Shown here in pieces: positions 13,828-21,806 of a stretch of DNA of 26,385 bases (position 1 is its first letter; each line of letters starts with the position of its first letter). This stretch comes from a virus, in IMG/VR virus record IMGVR_UViG_3300008113_001181, positions 1 to 26,385 of that record, one strand, 5' to 3'. Under the pieces are notes generated by a model that did no database searches, was not told the origin of the DNA, and saw only the letters and a list, made by a program, of their open reading frames with translations. Both the position numbers and the translations under genes were made by a program.

Positions 13828-14100
13828 ATGAAATTAGAAACTCAAAGTTCATACATTGCTAACCCTCAATTCGTTGGTGGTTTGGCAGTAACTCCAACAA
13901 CAGGAGCAACTTTCAACTCACAAACAGGTTCATTCGGTTTTGTAGCTGGTGGATTATATGTTGGTGGACAAGGTAATTTAGTTGTAAGAACATACGATGC
14001 AAGTGTATTAACTTTTGTATCAGCTAGTGGATTTATCCCTGGTTTGATTTCAGCAGTATCTTCATCTTCAACTGCAACTAACATTATAGCATTAAAATAA
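13828..14100 (+). CDS. Spike-base-like structural protein
   Basis: The 90-residue beta-rich protein contains GLAVTPTTGATF, GGLYVGGQGNLVVRTYD, and a C-terminus SSSSTATNIIALK. The succession '..TP....(A/G)LYVG..G.(L/V).V......TF......G..P.....V..S.TTA..I.AL' resembles small spike base proteins of the RCAP_Rcc01079 type, known from phages and gene transfer agents. These form part of the adsorption apparatus of the virion. No signal peptide is present, as expected. It lies between two glycine-rich adhesin genes, consistent with a base or coat component for the adhesins. The match is by pattern only. Confidence 0.5.
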   Translation: MKLETQSSYIANPQFVGGLAVTPTTGATFNSQTGSFGFVAGGLYVGGQGNLVVRTYDASVLTFVSASGFIPGLISAVSSSSTATNIIALK

Positions 14101-14105
14101 AATAG

Positions 14106-14918
14106 ATGTTAAATCTAAACTTAAACATATTAGGTGCAGGACAAAGAAGTAGTATTGGAGCAGGGCCGGATATTCAGCCTACAACCACTACTACATCAAC
14201 TACGTCTACAACTACAACAAGTACAACAACTTCTACAACTACAACAACTTCAACTACAACAACTGTAGCACCAACTGCAGTAGAGTATCTATTAGTTGCC
14301 GGTGGTGGTGGTGGACGTAGAAAACAATCACTTGCAGACCCAACATCATCAGGTGGCGCTGGTGGATTGTTATCTGGTTCATTAAATGTATTCTCTGGAG
14401 CATACGATATTGTTATTGGAGCAGGTGGAGATGGTGGTAATGAATATAGTGACCAAGGTAAGCAAGGTAACAATTCAGTACTTCAAAGAGGTGGCACAGT
14501 AATAACATCATTTGGTGGTGGTGGAACTTGTCAAAGTGGTGGTTCTGGAGCAGGAGCACAAGTTGGACAATGTGGTGGAGCAGCTGGTACTCCGGGACAA
14601 GGTAATTCAGGTGGACCTAATAGTGGCACAGGTGGTGGAGCTGGTTCAACAGGTGATGCTGGTGGATTGGGAGCTGCATGGGTTGATGGAGTAACATACG
14701 CAAGAGGTGGAAGTCAAGGAGGTGGATATGGTGGAGCTAATACAGGTAATGGTGGTGGTGCAGGAGCAGCTGCTGGTAACTTTGGTGGCAGCGGTGGTTC
14801 TGGTATTTGTATTATAAGATACCCTGGTACACCTAACGCAACTGGTGGTGATATTACTCAATCAGGCGGATACACTTATCATACATTCTTAGCAGCAGGT
14901 ACATTTACTTGGAATTAA
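14106..14918 (+). CDS. Glycine-rich adhesin-like protein 3 with Thr-rich linker
   Basis: The 270-residue protein has a short N-terminus (MLNLNLNILGAGQRSSIGAG), a Thr/Ser-rich linker (residues 25-54), then VEYLLVAGGGGGRRKQ and a glycine-rich domain to the end. The end reads GSGICIIRYPG, NATGGDITQSGGYTYHTFLAAGTF. It thus combines two modules that are separate in the neighbours: the linker of 12221 and 12488 and the glycine-rich domain of 10963 and 13013. A short anchor, flexible stalk and binding tip is the likely design. It is followed 11 bases later by a MAHFA domain, as glycine-rich protein 1 is. Confidence 0.75.
   Translation: MLNLNLNILGAGQRSSIGAGPDIQPTTTTTSTTSTTTTSTTTSTTTTTSTTTTVAPTAVEYLLVAGGGGGRRKQSLADPTSSGGAGGLLSGSLNVFSGAYDIVIGAGGDGGNEYSDQGKQGNNSVLQRGGTVITSFGGGGTCQSGGSGAGAQVGQCGGAAGTPGQGNSGGPNSGTGGGAGSTGDAGGLGAAWVDGVTYARGGSQGGGYGGANTGNGGGAGAAAGNFGGSGGSGICIIRYPGTPNATGGDITQSGGYTYHTFLAAGTFTWN
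14178..14267 (+). repeat. Thr/Ser codon repeat (linker 4)
   Basis: This linker joins a short N-terminus directly to a glycine-rich domain, a junction that would be expected if linkers act as recombination points between modules. Confidence 0.65.
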
Positions 14919-14929
14919 AACAATAAATT

Positions 14930-15742
14930 ATGGCACATTTCGCAAAAATAGATGCATACAATACAGTAACTTGGGTGGTTGTAGTTTCTGATGAAGATGA
15001 ACATAGAGGAGAGGAATTACTTAATGGTATGGGATTCACTGGAAAGTGGGTTCAAACTTCTTATAATGGAAACTTTAGAGGTAAATTTGCAAATACAATT
15101 AATATGAACGCAAAACAAGTATTAAGTAAAATCATATCAGCACTTTCAGCAGAGAAAGAGGTTGTTAATTTTACATACGCTAAGACAGCAGATGGTACAA
15201 TATTAGAATCTCCTACCTTTGATTTAGGTGAAGATGTTGAAGTTGTAGCAGAGGATGGTAAAACTCCAGCACCAGATGGTGAGCATGAAATTGCTTTGAA
15301 AGATTCAGAAGGTAAGGAAGTTGTAATTCGCATTGAAACTAAAGACGGTAAGATTACTGAAAGAGAGAATGTTGAAGAAGCAAACCCTGAAGTACCTGAA
15401 GAAGAAGAAATGGCATCTATCGCAGGTGAAGACATTTCAGATGGTGAAGGAGATGCAGTAGATGCACCTGTTGAACCATTGACTGAAGATATGAGTAAGA
15501 TGGTTGAGAAACTACAATACCGTATTGAAGAAATGGAAAAGAAAATGGCATCTTTTGAAGAAGCTATGAAACCAGCTGAAGATAAGAAAGAAGCTGATAT
15601 TAAAATGGAAGAAGAAGACCTTCCTAAATTAGATGGTGCACCGGTAGATGAATCTATTGTAGCTAAATCTCAAAAACAAAATAACTTTGGTAGAAAGGTT
15701 GCTAATTCGCAATCACAATTTTTATCAAAACTATATAAATAA
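14930..15742 (+). CDS. MAHFA domain fused to candidate scaffold/prohead protein
   Basis: The first 54 residues (MAHFAKIDAYNTVTW, then WVQTSYNGNFRGKFA) match the MAHFA protein at 11882 but stop where that protein continues AGIGYWYDE. From M59 (ATG at 15104) a second protein begins: MNAKQVLSKIISALSAEKE, then LESPTFDLGEDVEVV, an acidic middle, and a coiled coil (MVEKLQYRIEEMEKKMASFEE). The acidic, coiled-coil layout directly before the capsid gene fits a scaffold or prohead core protein. DNA just before 15104 (AAATACAATTAATATG) looks like a normal leader, so a 212-residue product from 15104 may be the functional form. The fusion looks like the scar of a deletion. Confidence 0.65.
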   Translation: MAHFAKIDAYNTVTWVVVVSDEDEHRGEELLNGMGFTGKWVQTSYNGNFRGKFANTINMNAKQVLSKIISALSAEKEVVNFTYAKTADGTILESPTFDLGEDVEVVAEDGKTPAPDGEHEIALKDSEGKEVVIRIETKDGKITERENVEEANPEVPEEEEMASIAGEDISDGEGDAVDAPVEPLTEDMSKMVEKLQYRIEEMEKKMASFEEAMKPAEDKKEADIKMEEEDLPKLDGAPVDESIVAKSQKQNNFGRKVANSQSQFLSKLYK

Positions 15743-15764
15743 TTAAACAAAAAAAAAGATTGAC

Positions 15765-16718
15765 ATGAGAAAAAATCAAAACTTTGCTCAGCCAGTAATT
15801 ACTACAACTTACGCAGGTGAGTTCGCAGGTAAGTATATAGCTGCAGCTTTGTTATCAGCTAGAACGCTTGATAACAAATACATCACAATCATGCCAAACG
15901 TTAAATTCAAATCAGTAATCCAAAGAATTGCTGTTGATTCTATCGTTAATGATGCATCTTGTGATTTCACAACTTCTGGTACTGTAGCTCTTACTGAAAG
16001 AATCTTAGAACCAAAAGAATTGCAAGTAAACTTACAATTATGTAAGCAAGAATTCGTAGATAGCTGGGAAGCTTTACAATTGGGCTATAGCGCATTTGAT
16101 ACTATCCCTGCATCATTTACTGATTTCTTAATCTCTTATGTAGGTGGTAAAGTTGCTGAAGCAACTGAAATCTCTATCTGGCAAGGTAACAGCGCAACAA
16201 ACGGACAATTCTCTGGTTTGTATAACGCATTATCTTCATCAGTAGTAGCTGGTGGTGTAAACGCTCCTGTAACAGCTTCTGTTTCTGGTTCTATTACATC
16301 TGCAAACGTATTATCTGCATTAGACAGTTTATACAACGCAATCCCTCAGACTGTGTATGGTAAGGAAGATTTAACTATCTACATCCCTACTAACGTAGCT
16401 AAGGCTTACCAACAAGCATTATCTGGCGGAACAGCTGGAGCAAATGGTTGGAACAACCAAATGAATGTGGGTGAGAAGCCATTGAACTTCCAAGGAGTTG
16501 AATTGGCATTATGTCCTGGTCTTGCATCTTCAGCAATGGTAGCAGCACAAAAATCTAACTTATTCTTCGGAACTGGTTTGATGAGTGATTACAACCAAGT
16601 TAAAGTGTTAGACATGGAAGACTTAGATGGTTCTCAAAACTTTAGAATCATTATGAGATACACTGCTGATACTGAATATGGTATCGGTAATGACATCGCT
16701 ATTTACAAAAACTATTAA
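15765..16718 (+). CDS. Major capsid protein
   Basis: The 317-residue protein contains YAGEFAGKYIAAALLSARTL, TIMPNVKFKSVIQRI, the Cys-containing stretch NDASCDFTTSG, LEPKELQVNLQLCKQEFVDSW, and VGGKVAEATEISIWQG. This sequence of segments is typical of HK97-fold major capsid proteins of Bacteroidota phages, and the size is usual for the fold. It assembles the icosahedral head. It directly follows the candidate scaffold gene by 22 bases, with an A-run leader, and is followed by a strong hairpin. The assignment rests on pattern and context; the next candidate for capsid protein in the window is much less convincing. Confidence 0.75.
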   Translation: MRKNQNFAQPVITTTYAGEFAGKYIAAALLSARTLDNKYITIMPNVKFKSVIQRIAVDSIVNDASCDFTTSGTVALTERILEPKELQVNLQLCKQEFVDSWEALQLGYSAFDTIPASFTDFLISYVGGKVAEATEISIWQGNSATNGQFSGLYNALSSSVVAGGVNAPVTASVSGSITSANVLSALDSLYNAIPQTVYGKEDLTIYIPTNVAKAYQQALSGGTAGANGWNNQMNVGEKPLNFQGVELALCPGLASSAMVAAQKSNLFFGTGLMSDYNQVKVLDMEDLDGSQNFRIIMRYTADTEYGIGNDIAIYKNY

Positions 16719-16722
16719 TATT

Positions 16723-16764
16723 TGAGTAAGTAATAGGGAGATTAACCATATCTCCCTTTACTCA
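16723..16764 (+). terminator. Strong hairpin after capsid gene
   Basis: Two nested stems form one hairpin: TGAGTAA (16723-16729) with TTACTCA (16758-16764), and GGGAGAT (16736-16742) with ATCTCCC (16750-16756), loop of seven bases. There is no T-run after it, so it may attenuate transcription or protect the capsid mRNA 3' end instead of fully terminating. Confidence 0.6.
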
Positions 16765-16806
16765 TAATAGTTTCAGAACAAATTAAAAACTAAAAACTTA
16801 ATCAAC

Positions 16807-17358
16807 ATGCCTTGTAATTTAACATCAGGACGTAACGAAGTTTGTAAGGAATCAGTAGGTGGGATTGCTGGAGTTTATTTCGTAAACTTCACATCTTCTC
16901 TTGCTAACGCAACAAACGGTGTAAGTGATGATTTAATTGAATCATTACCTGCAGGCCTTACAGCATACTACTACGAACTTAAAGGAACGAGTGCATATAC
17001 TGAAACTGTAAACTCATCAAGAGAAAATGGTACTACATTCTTCAACCAAGAATTAGTATTAAACTTGAAGAAGTTGACAAATGAGATGACAACTCAATTA
17101 AAATTAATGGCTTATGGAAGACCTCAAATCTTTGTACACACTATGAATGGAGATACTCTATTGGTAGGACAAAGAGAGGGAGCAGATGTAACTGCAGGAA
17201 CTCTACAAACTGGAGCAGCATTAGGTGACCTTTATGGTTATTCTATTACTTTCACTGGTATGGAGCAGTACCCAGCATCATTTATTTCAGGTTCAACATT
17301 CGGTAACCCATTCGGTTCAGTTACTAATCCGCCTACAATTGTAAACGGAACTAACTAA
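16807..17358 (+). CDS. Major tail tube-like protein
   Basis: The 183-residue protein begins MPCNLTSGRNEVCKESVGGI and contains GVYFVNF, ETVNSSRENGTTFFNQEL, LKLMAYGRPQIFVHT, GDTLLVGQREGADVTAGTLQ and YSITFTGMEQYPASFI. I recognise this line-up from Bacteroidota phage proteins encoded near capsid genes and regarded as tail tube or other major structural proteins. The beta-rich pattern fits a tube subunit. It lies between two hairpins with similar GGGAG stems, suggesting a separate, abundant transcript, as expected for a major virion protein. The exact structural role is not proven. Confidence 0.6.
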   Translation: MPCNLTSGRNEVCKESVGGIAGVYFVNFTSSLANATNGVSDDLIESLPAGLTAYYYELKGTSAYTETVNSSRENGTTFFNQELVLNLKKLTNEMTTQLKLMAYGRPQIFVHTMNGDTLLVGQREGADVTAGTLQTGAALGDLYGYSITFTGMEQYPASFISGSTFGNPFGSVTNPPTIVNGTN

Positions 17359-17380
17359 TCAGTATATCACTAAAAATATT

Positions 17381-17409
17381 AAAGGGAGGACTCAGTTCTC
17401 CCTTTTTTT
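17381..17409 (+). terminator. Rho-independent terminator
   Basis: AAAGGGAG (17381-17388) pairs with CTCCCTTT (17398-17405) around a nine-base loop, and seven T (17403-17409) end the structure. It lies 22 bases after the tail-tube-like gene and should end the capsid/tube transcript. Confidence 0.85.
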
Positions 17410-17438
17410 ATGCTTTATCACTATTTTATTACCAATGA

Positions 17439-17447
17439 TTGTTAAAT
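17439..17447 (+). promoter_or_regulatory. TTGTTAAAT leader motif after terminator
   Basis: The nine-base motif starts 40 bases before the ATG at 17479 and about 30 bases after the terminator. A new transcript must begin near here if the terminator is efficient, so this is the best-placed of the four copies for a promoter role. Confidence 0.35.
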
Positions 17448-17478
17448 GTATAGATAAACACAACATAAAGACAAGATA

Positions 17479-17853
17479 ATGCTAGCTTATTACATTTCAG
17501 GAAGCAATAATTACACTTTTAGAACAGAACCAACAGGCTCATCAAACCTTGTATTACAATTGCAAGATATGTTGACATTAGCAAACACATCTGCATCAGT
17601 TAGTTCATCTACAAGACCCTACACATACGATGCTTATGAAAGTAAATTAAGTTGGACAGCATCTTTAGTATCAGCATCAGTTGGTGACCAATATAGAGCA
17701 TACATAACTGATGGAACATCTTCTATTTGGCATGGTTCTATTTCAGTATTTGCATCTCAATCGGTAGAAAAATCTGAATACGCAGCACAATTAGGAGTTG
17801 AAGAAAGATACATAAGTAACTTAACGGAGAACGAATACATAATAATGGAATAA
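17479..17853 (+). CDS. Hypothetical structural-region protein
   Basis: The 124-residue protein is beta-rich in its first two-thirds (MLAYYISGSNNYTFRTEP, SKLSWTASLVSASVG, YRAYITDGTSSIWHGSISVF), resembling an immunoglobulin-like or coat accessory fold. It ends with a helical, acidic tail (KSEYAAQLGVEERYISNLTENEYIIME). No family is recognised. It is the first gene after the terminator and precedes the portal gene by one base. A head-decoration or connector role is possible from position. Confidence 0.7.
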   Translation: MLAYYISGSNNYTFRTEPTGSSNLVLQLQDMLTLANTSASVSSSTRPYTYDAYESKLSWTASLVSASVGDQYRAYITDGTSSIWHGSISVFASQSVEKSEYAAQLGVEERYISNLTENEYIIME

Positions 17854-17854
17854 T

Positions 17855-19123
17855 ATGAAACAAAATACCAATTTTTCGGTTGTAAACCTATCATCGCAAG
17901 ACATACCTATCGTAATTGAAGATACAAAAACACGTTACCAATGGGTACCTGTTGGTATTATAGGCCCTGATGATTACTTCCAAAACGTAACGGACAGTTA
18001 TACAACATCAACAACTAACGCAGCTTGCGTTGAGGGAATAGCAGATTTAATATTCGGTAAAGGATTGTACTCTAAGAGTGAAGCATTCCAATCAGTATTA
18101 GATAAATTGATTCCGCAAGAAGAAATTAAAAGAGCTATCTTTGATTTGAAACTATATGGTAATGGTGCTTTCCAAGTTTATTGGAATGATGAGCATACTA
18201 AGATTGTTAAATTCTATCATATTCCAGTTCAAACAATTCGTGCTGAAAAGATATACGATAATCCTCAAATAGAAAACTATTTCTATTGTGTAGATTGGGC
18301 TGACCAAAAAGCACAAAAAGCTAAGAAAAAGATTCCTGCATTTGGTACATCAAATGAGAAGATGGAATTACTTTATATTAAAAATTACTCACCAGGTAAA
18401 TACTACTACTCACTTCCTGATTGGATGAGTGCATTACAATTTGCTTATGTAGAAGCTGAGTTATCAAACCTACATCTTAATAACATTGAGAATGGATTCA
18501 TGCCATTAGTAATGATTAATATGAACAATGGTATTCCAGCACCTGAAGAAAGACAAACAATAGAATCAATGATTGAATCTAAGTTTACAGGCACTAGAAA
18601 CGCTGGTAGATTTATGATTTCATTTAACGATGATGCGGAGAGAAGACCTACAATAGATACAATCAACATAGATAATTTGCATGACAAATACAAATACGTT
18701 GCTGAATATGCGCAAGATAGAATATTAGTTGGACATAGAATTACTTCTCCATTATTATTTGGTATTAGAACACAAGCAAATGGTTTCAGTTCTCAATCAG
18801 AGGAAATGAAAACAGCTTATTCTATTTTACAAACAATGACAATTAATCCGTTTCAAAATCTAATAATTAACTTCTTAACAACTGCACTAAGTGAAGGTGG
18901 ATGGGAAGATACTGAATTATACTTTGAACAATTAACTCCATTGGCAATCCTTTCTGAAACAGCTGAAGAAACAGGTCAGACTGTTGAAGAAGTACAAGAC
19001 GATATTAACGAAGAAGGTGAGAATCCAGCAGCAATAGAAGATAAAGGAGCAGTTGATTCAACAATAAATGATGAGAGAATTATGATGGGTACTCCACAAT
19101 TTGTTAAAACATATTCAAACTAA
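17855..19123 (+). CDS. Portal protein
   Basis: The 422-residue protein has the order expected of a Bacteroidota phage portal: an N-terminal beta region (IPIVIEDTKTRYQWVPVG), the helical CVEGIADLIFGKGLYS segment, LKLYGNGAFQVYW, a central YVEAELSNLHLNNIENGF helix, and VGHRITSPLLFGIRTQANGFSSQSEEM (about residues 292-318), a hallmark of this group. An acidic Glu-rich tail follows (365-400). The portal forms the dodecameric ring at one head vertex through which the terminase packages DNA. It lies far from the terminase genes and after the capsid gene, an unusual order. Confidence 0.75.
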   Translation: MKQNTNFSVVNLSSQDIPIVIEDTKTRYQWVPVGIIGPDDYFQNVTDSYTTSTTNAACVEGIADLIFGKGLYSKSEAFQSVLDKLIPQEEIKRAIFDLKLYGNGAFQVYWNDEHTKIVKFYHIPVQTIRAEKIYDNPQIENYFYCVDWADQKAQKAKKKIPAFGTSNEKMELLYIKNYSPGKYYYSLPDWMSALQFAYVEAELSNLHLNNIENGFMPLVMINMNNGIPAPEERQTIESMIESKFTGTRNAGRFMISFNDDAERRPTIDTINIDNLHDKYKYVAEYAQDRILVGHRITSPLLFGIRTQANGFSSQSEEMKTAYSILQTMTINPFQNLIINFLTTALSEGGWEDTELYFEQLTPLAILSETAEETGQTVEEVQDDINEEGENPAAIEDKGAVDSTINDERIMMGTPQFVKTYSN

Positions 19124-19135
19124 AAATTAAATACA

Positions 19136-19654
19136 ATGGCATACGCTTTATTTGTAAGTAGAAACGATATTATTAAGAACTCACCATTACAGGGTTCAAT
19201 TGATGCTGATAGATTATTACCTTTTGTAAGAACGGCACAAGACAAATACATGCTTAATTTATTAGGTACTGTGTTGTTTTATTACTTACAGGGACATATT
19301 GAGAACAATACTGTGAGTACATTATCTCCTTATTATCAGGATTTAATCAATGACCACATCAAACCTACTCTAATATGGTACTCATGCGTTGAATACATCC
19401 CCTTCTCTGGTATCCAATTCAAATCCGAAGGTGCTGTTAAGCATCAATCAGAAGTATCCGTAGCACCGGGTAAGAATGAGATTGATTACCTATTGCAGAA
19501 AGCACTGAATTCAGCAGATTTCTACGCAACTCGTTTACAAAACTATTTGATAGCTTATTCTAACCAAATACCACAATATCTTGAGAGTGTTGGTAACCTT
19601 ACACAGGTTTACCCTGATTTCACTAATCAATACTTTGGCGGTATCCAATTATAA
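19136..19654 (+). CDS. Head-tail connector-like protein (DUF6712-like)
   Basis: The 172-residue, mostly helical protein contains LFVSRNDIIKNSPLQGSIDAD, FVRTAQDKYMLNLLGTVLF, a middle LINDHIKPTLIWYSCVEYI, and a C-terminal helix with ATRLQNYLIAYS. This matches my memory of DUF6712-type proteins of Bacteroidota phages, thought to act as the adaptor below the portal. Location 12 bases after the portal gene and before two small tail-completion candidates supports a connector role. The family name is from pattern recognition only. Confidence 0.6.
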   Translation: MAYALFVSRNDIIKNSPLQGSIDADRLLPFVRTAQDKYMLNLLGTVLFYYLQGHIENNTVSTLSPYYQDLINDHIKPTLIWYSCVEYIPFSGIQFKSEGAVKHQSEVSVAPGKNEIDYLLQKALNSADFYATRLQNYLIAYSNQIPQYLESVGNLTQVYPDFTNQYFGGIQL

Positions 19655-19659
19655 ATTAT

Positions 19660-20181
19660 ATGGGAAATGTAGTTCAAAATACTGGCGTAAACTATTCGTT
19701 ATATTATAACGTATTAGATTATTTCAAAACAATAATGGATAACCATCCATCTATTGAAGCTGTAACGCAAGGTGATATATTTGAGATAGATATGGATGAA
19801 TTTCCTGCGTATCCAATTGGTAACATTTTAATTAGTAATGCAAGATTTGAAGATTCTCAAACAATCTATACTTGCCAACTTACAATTGCTGATAAAGTTA
19901 AATTAAAAAATAACGAATCAGTAGGTAGATTCAATAAAGAATTAATTCCATTCTTTGGTAAAGATGATGGAGTTGATGTTCATGCAAACACATTGGCAAT
20001 CCTTAATGATTTATTATCTTACACACAATACGCTGTGAATAACTTTGATATAGATGGTGCGATTGATTGTGAAGCATTTCAAGATAGATTTGATAATGGA
20101 TTAGCTGGATGGGTAGCTACATTTGATTTAACTACACACAATGCTAGACCAAGATGTATGTATGATTTATATCCATTCTAA
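19660..20181 (+). CDS. Tail-completion/terminator-like protein
   Basis: The 173-residue protein contains YNVLDYFKTIMDNHPSIEAV, the hydrophobic strands GNILISNARF and TYTCQLTIADKV-like segment, then AILNDLLSYTQYAV and WVATFDLTTHN near the end. The alternation of an N-terminal helix, central beta strands and a late strand pair fits tail terminator proteins, which cap the tail tube and join it to the head. I recognise similar proteins near portals in Bacteroidota phages, but without proven function. It shares one base with the next ATG. Confidence 0.5.
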   Translation: MGNVVQNTGVNYSLYYNVLDYFKTIMDNHPSIEAVTQGDIFEIDMDEFPAYPIGNILISNARFEDSQTIYTCQLTIADKVKLKNNESVGRFNKELIPFFGKDDGVDVHANTLAILNDLLSYTQYAVNNFDIDGAIDCEAFQDRFDNGLAGWVATFDLTTHNARPRCMYDLYPF

Positions 20182-20591
20182 TGAAAGAATTCAGACAAGT
20201 TGCCGATTCGTTTAGGACGTTAGCACAAACGTATATGATTAACAGGTCTAAACCTGCGTATAAAACAGGCAATTTGTTTAACACAGTTGGTTCGTTTAAC
20301 ACAACTGATAAGATGCTTAGGTCTACTAAAACTAAGAAAGGTAATAAGATTAAGATAGAAACCCCAAAAGTATTTATTACTTTAGATTATGCTCCTCCCG
20401 GTGCAGAATATGGTAAGTTTGTTCAAAATGGTACATATAAAATGAAGAAAAGACCATTTGCTGAAGAAGCTGCTAATGACCCTTTATTAAAGAGACAGAT
20501 AGATAACGCAATCAATGGTATAGTACAAACTACTATTATGAATGCGGTTGATATAGGATTAAAAAGAGCATTTAGAAGGTTACCATCCTAA
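20181..20591 (+). CDS. HK97 gp10-like head-tail joining protein
   Basis: The 136-residue basic protein contains YAPPGAEYGKFVQNGTYKMK followed by RPFAEEAAND. A YGKFV-x-NGT...K-RPF-x-x-A pattern is found in HK97 gp10-like tail-joining proteins. Helices flank it at both ends. Such proteins help fix the tail to the head. The ATG overlaps the stop of the preceding gene by one base, indicating coupled translation. Followed by a weak hairpin (20605-20621), it may close the connector gene set. The match is moderate. Confidence 0.55.
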   Translation: MKEFRQVADSFRTLAQTYMINRSKPAYKTGNLFNTVGSFNTTDKMLRSTKTKKGNKIKIETPKVFITLDYAPPGAEYGKFVQNGTYKMKKRPFAEEAANDPLLKRQIDNAINGIVQTTIMNAVDIGLKRAFRRLPS

Positions 20592-20604
20592 CCATCCAAT
20601 ACAA

Positions 20605-20621
20605 AACCAATTTTGTTGGTT
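20605..20621 (+). other. Weak stem-loop before tail genes
   Basis: AACCAA (20605-20610) pairs with TTGGTT (20616-20621) around a five-base TTTTG loop. There is no T-run after it. It may be a transcript-processing or weak termination signal, or chance. Confidence 0.3.
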
Positions 20622-20639
20622 AAAAGATAAAAGATTACT

Positions 20640-21806
20640 ATGGCTTTGAATATAACTCAATATCCAGCATCCGCATCTTTAGCACAATCGCCTATGGCGT
20701 TTACTGTGTTTGAAAATAGTGGAGTGGTATATAGTTCATCATTTCAGTATTACGCTGATTTATACTATTGGACTGGTTCAGCAAGTGGACAGCCTGCAGT
20801 AGCTGAATATACTTTAACAAAGTATCCAAATGAATCCCTACGCGGGATATTTGACGTAAGTAGAATAATGAATTCTACACTTACTGATTTAGCATTTGCT
20901 AATAGTTCAAATATTAAATACTATACCGTAGATTTCTATTGGCAGTACTTAGCTACAGGTGGTTATGTATCAGGTTCGCATGTAACAACCGGATTATATA
21001 AAGCATTAGATGGGTATGGTATATTTCAAGAACCTATTAATCAACAATTATATTCTAAAACACCTTACTGGCCATTAATGACTGATGGTCCTGTTACTCA
21101 ATCTTTCTTAGATGAGACTAGTGGATGGATGACATGCTATACAGGTAATGTTGGTACAACACAACCTACAAAGATTGTTTACAATTCTGATTTAGGTTCT
21201 GCTGATTACGCATTAACTACAACAACTGCTACAAACGGACAAACGGATATATTCCCTATTGGACCTTTATGTAGTGATTTTCCATTAAGCTCTGCGGTTA
21301 GCTGGTTTAGTGTACAAGCATATAATGGTTCAACTCCATTGGGCGCATCAATAAGATTTGATGATGTTTGTTTACAAAAATATCCTAATGTAAGAATCAA
21401 ATGGAAAAATAGATACGGACAATTTGATTACTATAATTTCTTATTAGTTAATAGACAAGGATTCCAATCTACTAAGAGAACTTACCAACCACAATTAGGT
21501 ACATTCCAAGGAACTTCGTTAAGTTATAATAGCTACGATAGTTCTAACTTAAATTATCTATCTGATAGTAAGCAAACACTAAGTGTGAATTCAGATTATG
21601 TAGATGATGATTATAATAACATAATAAAACAATTGTTAGTTTCTGATGAGATATATTGGGTATATGAGCAGAATTCTACAACGGAGACTGTTAGACCAAT
21701 TACAATTAGAACTGATAGTATAGTATTCAAAACAGGTGTGAACGATAAATTAGTTCAATACTCATTTGATTTTGATTGGGGACAATCTTATAAATTGATT
21801 ATATAA
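20640..21806 (+). CDS. Distal tail protein, unknown role
   Basis: The 388-residue, beta-rich and aromatic-rich protein starts MALNITQYPASASLAQSPMAF. It has many Tyr/Trp strands (YYADLYYWTG, FYWQYLATGG), a VRIKWKNRYGQFDYYNFLL segment, and ends VQYSFDFDWGQSYKLII. Similar proteins occur just before the long tail-tip gene in Bacteroidota phages and may be distal tail or baseplate proteins. No enzymatic motif is seen. Its stop shares one base with the ATG of the next gene, so both are probably made together and assemble in the same structure. Confidence 0.6.
   Translation: MALNITQYPASASLAQSPMAFTVFENSGVVYSSSFQYYADLYYWTGSASGQPAVAEYTLTKYPNESLRGIFDVSRIMNSTLTDLAFANSSNIKYYTVDFYWQYLATGGYVSGSHVTTGLYKALDGYGIFQEPINQQLYSKTPYWPLMTDGPVTQSFLDETSGWMTCYTGNVGTTQPTKIVYNSDLGSADYALTTTTATNGQTDIFPIGPLCSDFPLSSAVSWFSVQAYNGSTPLGASIRFDDVCLQKYPNVRIKWKNRYGQFDYYNFLLVNRQGFQSTKRTYQPQLGTFQGTSLSYNSYDSSNLNYLSDSKQTLSVNSDYVDDDYNNIIKQLLVSDEIYWVYEQNSTTETVRPITIRTDSIVFKTGVNDKLVQYSFDFDWGQSYKLII

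Noticed and set aside
12320-14267. CRISPR array
   Set aside because: The repeats are within open reading frames, are in-frame Thr/Ser or Gly codons, and lack regular unique spacers of constant length.
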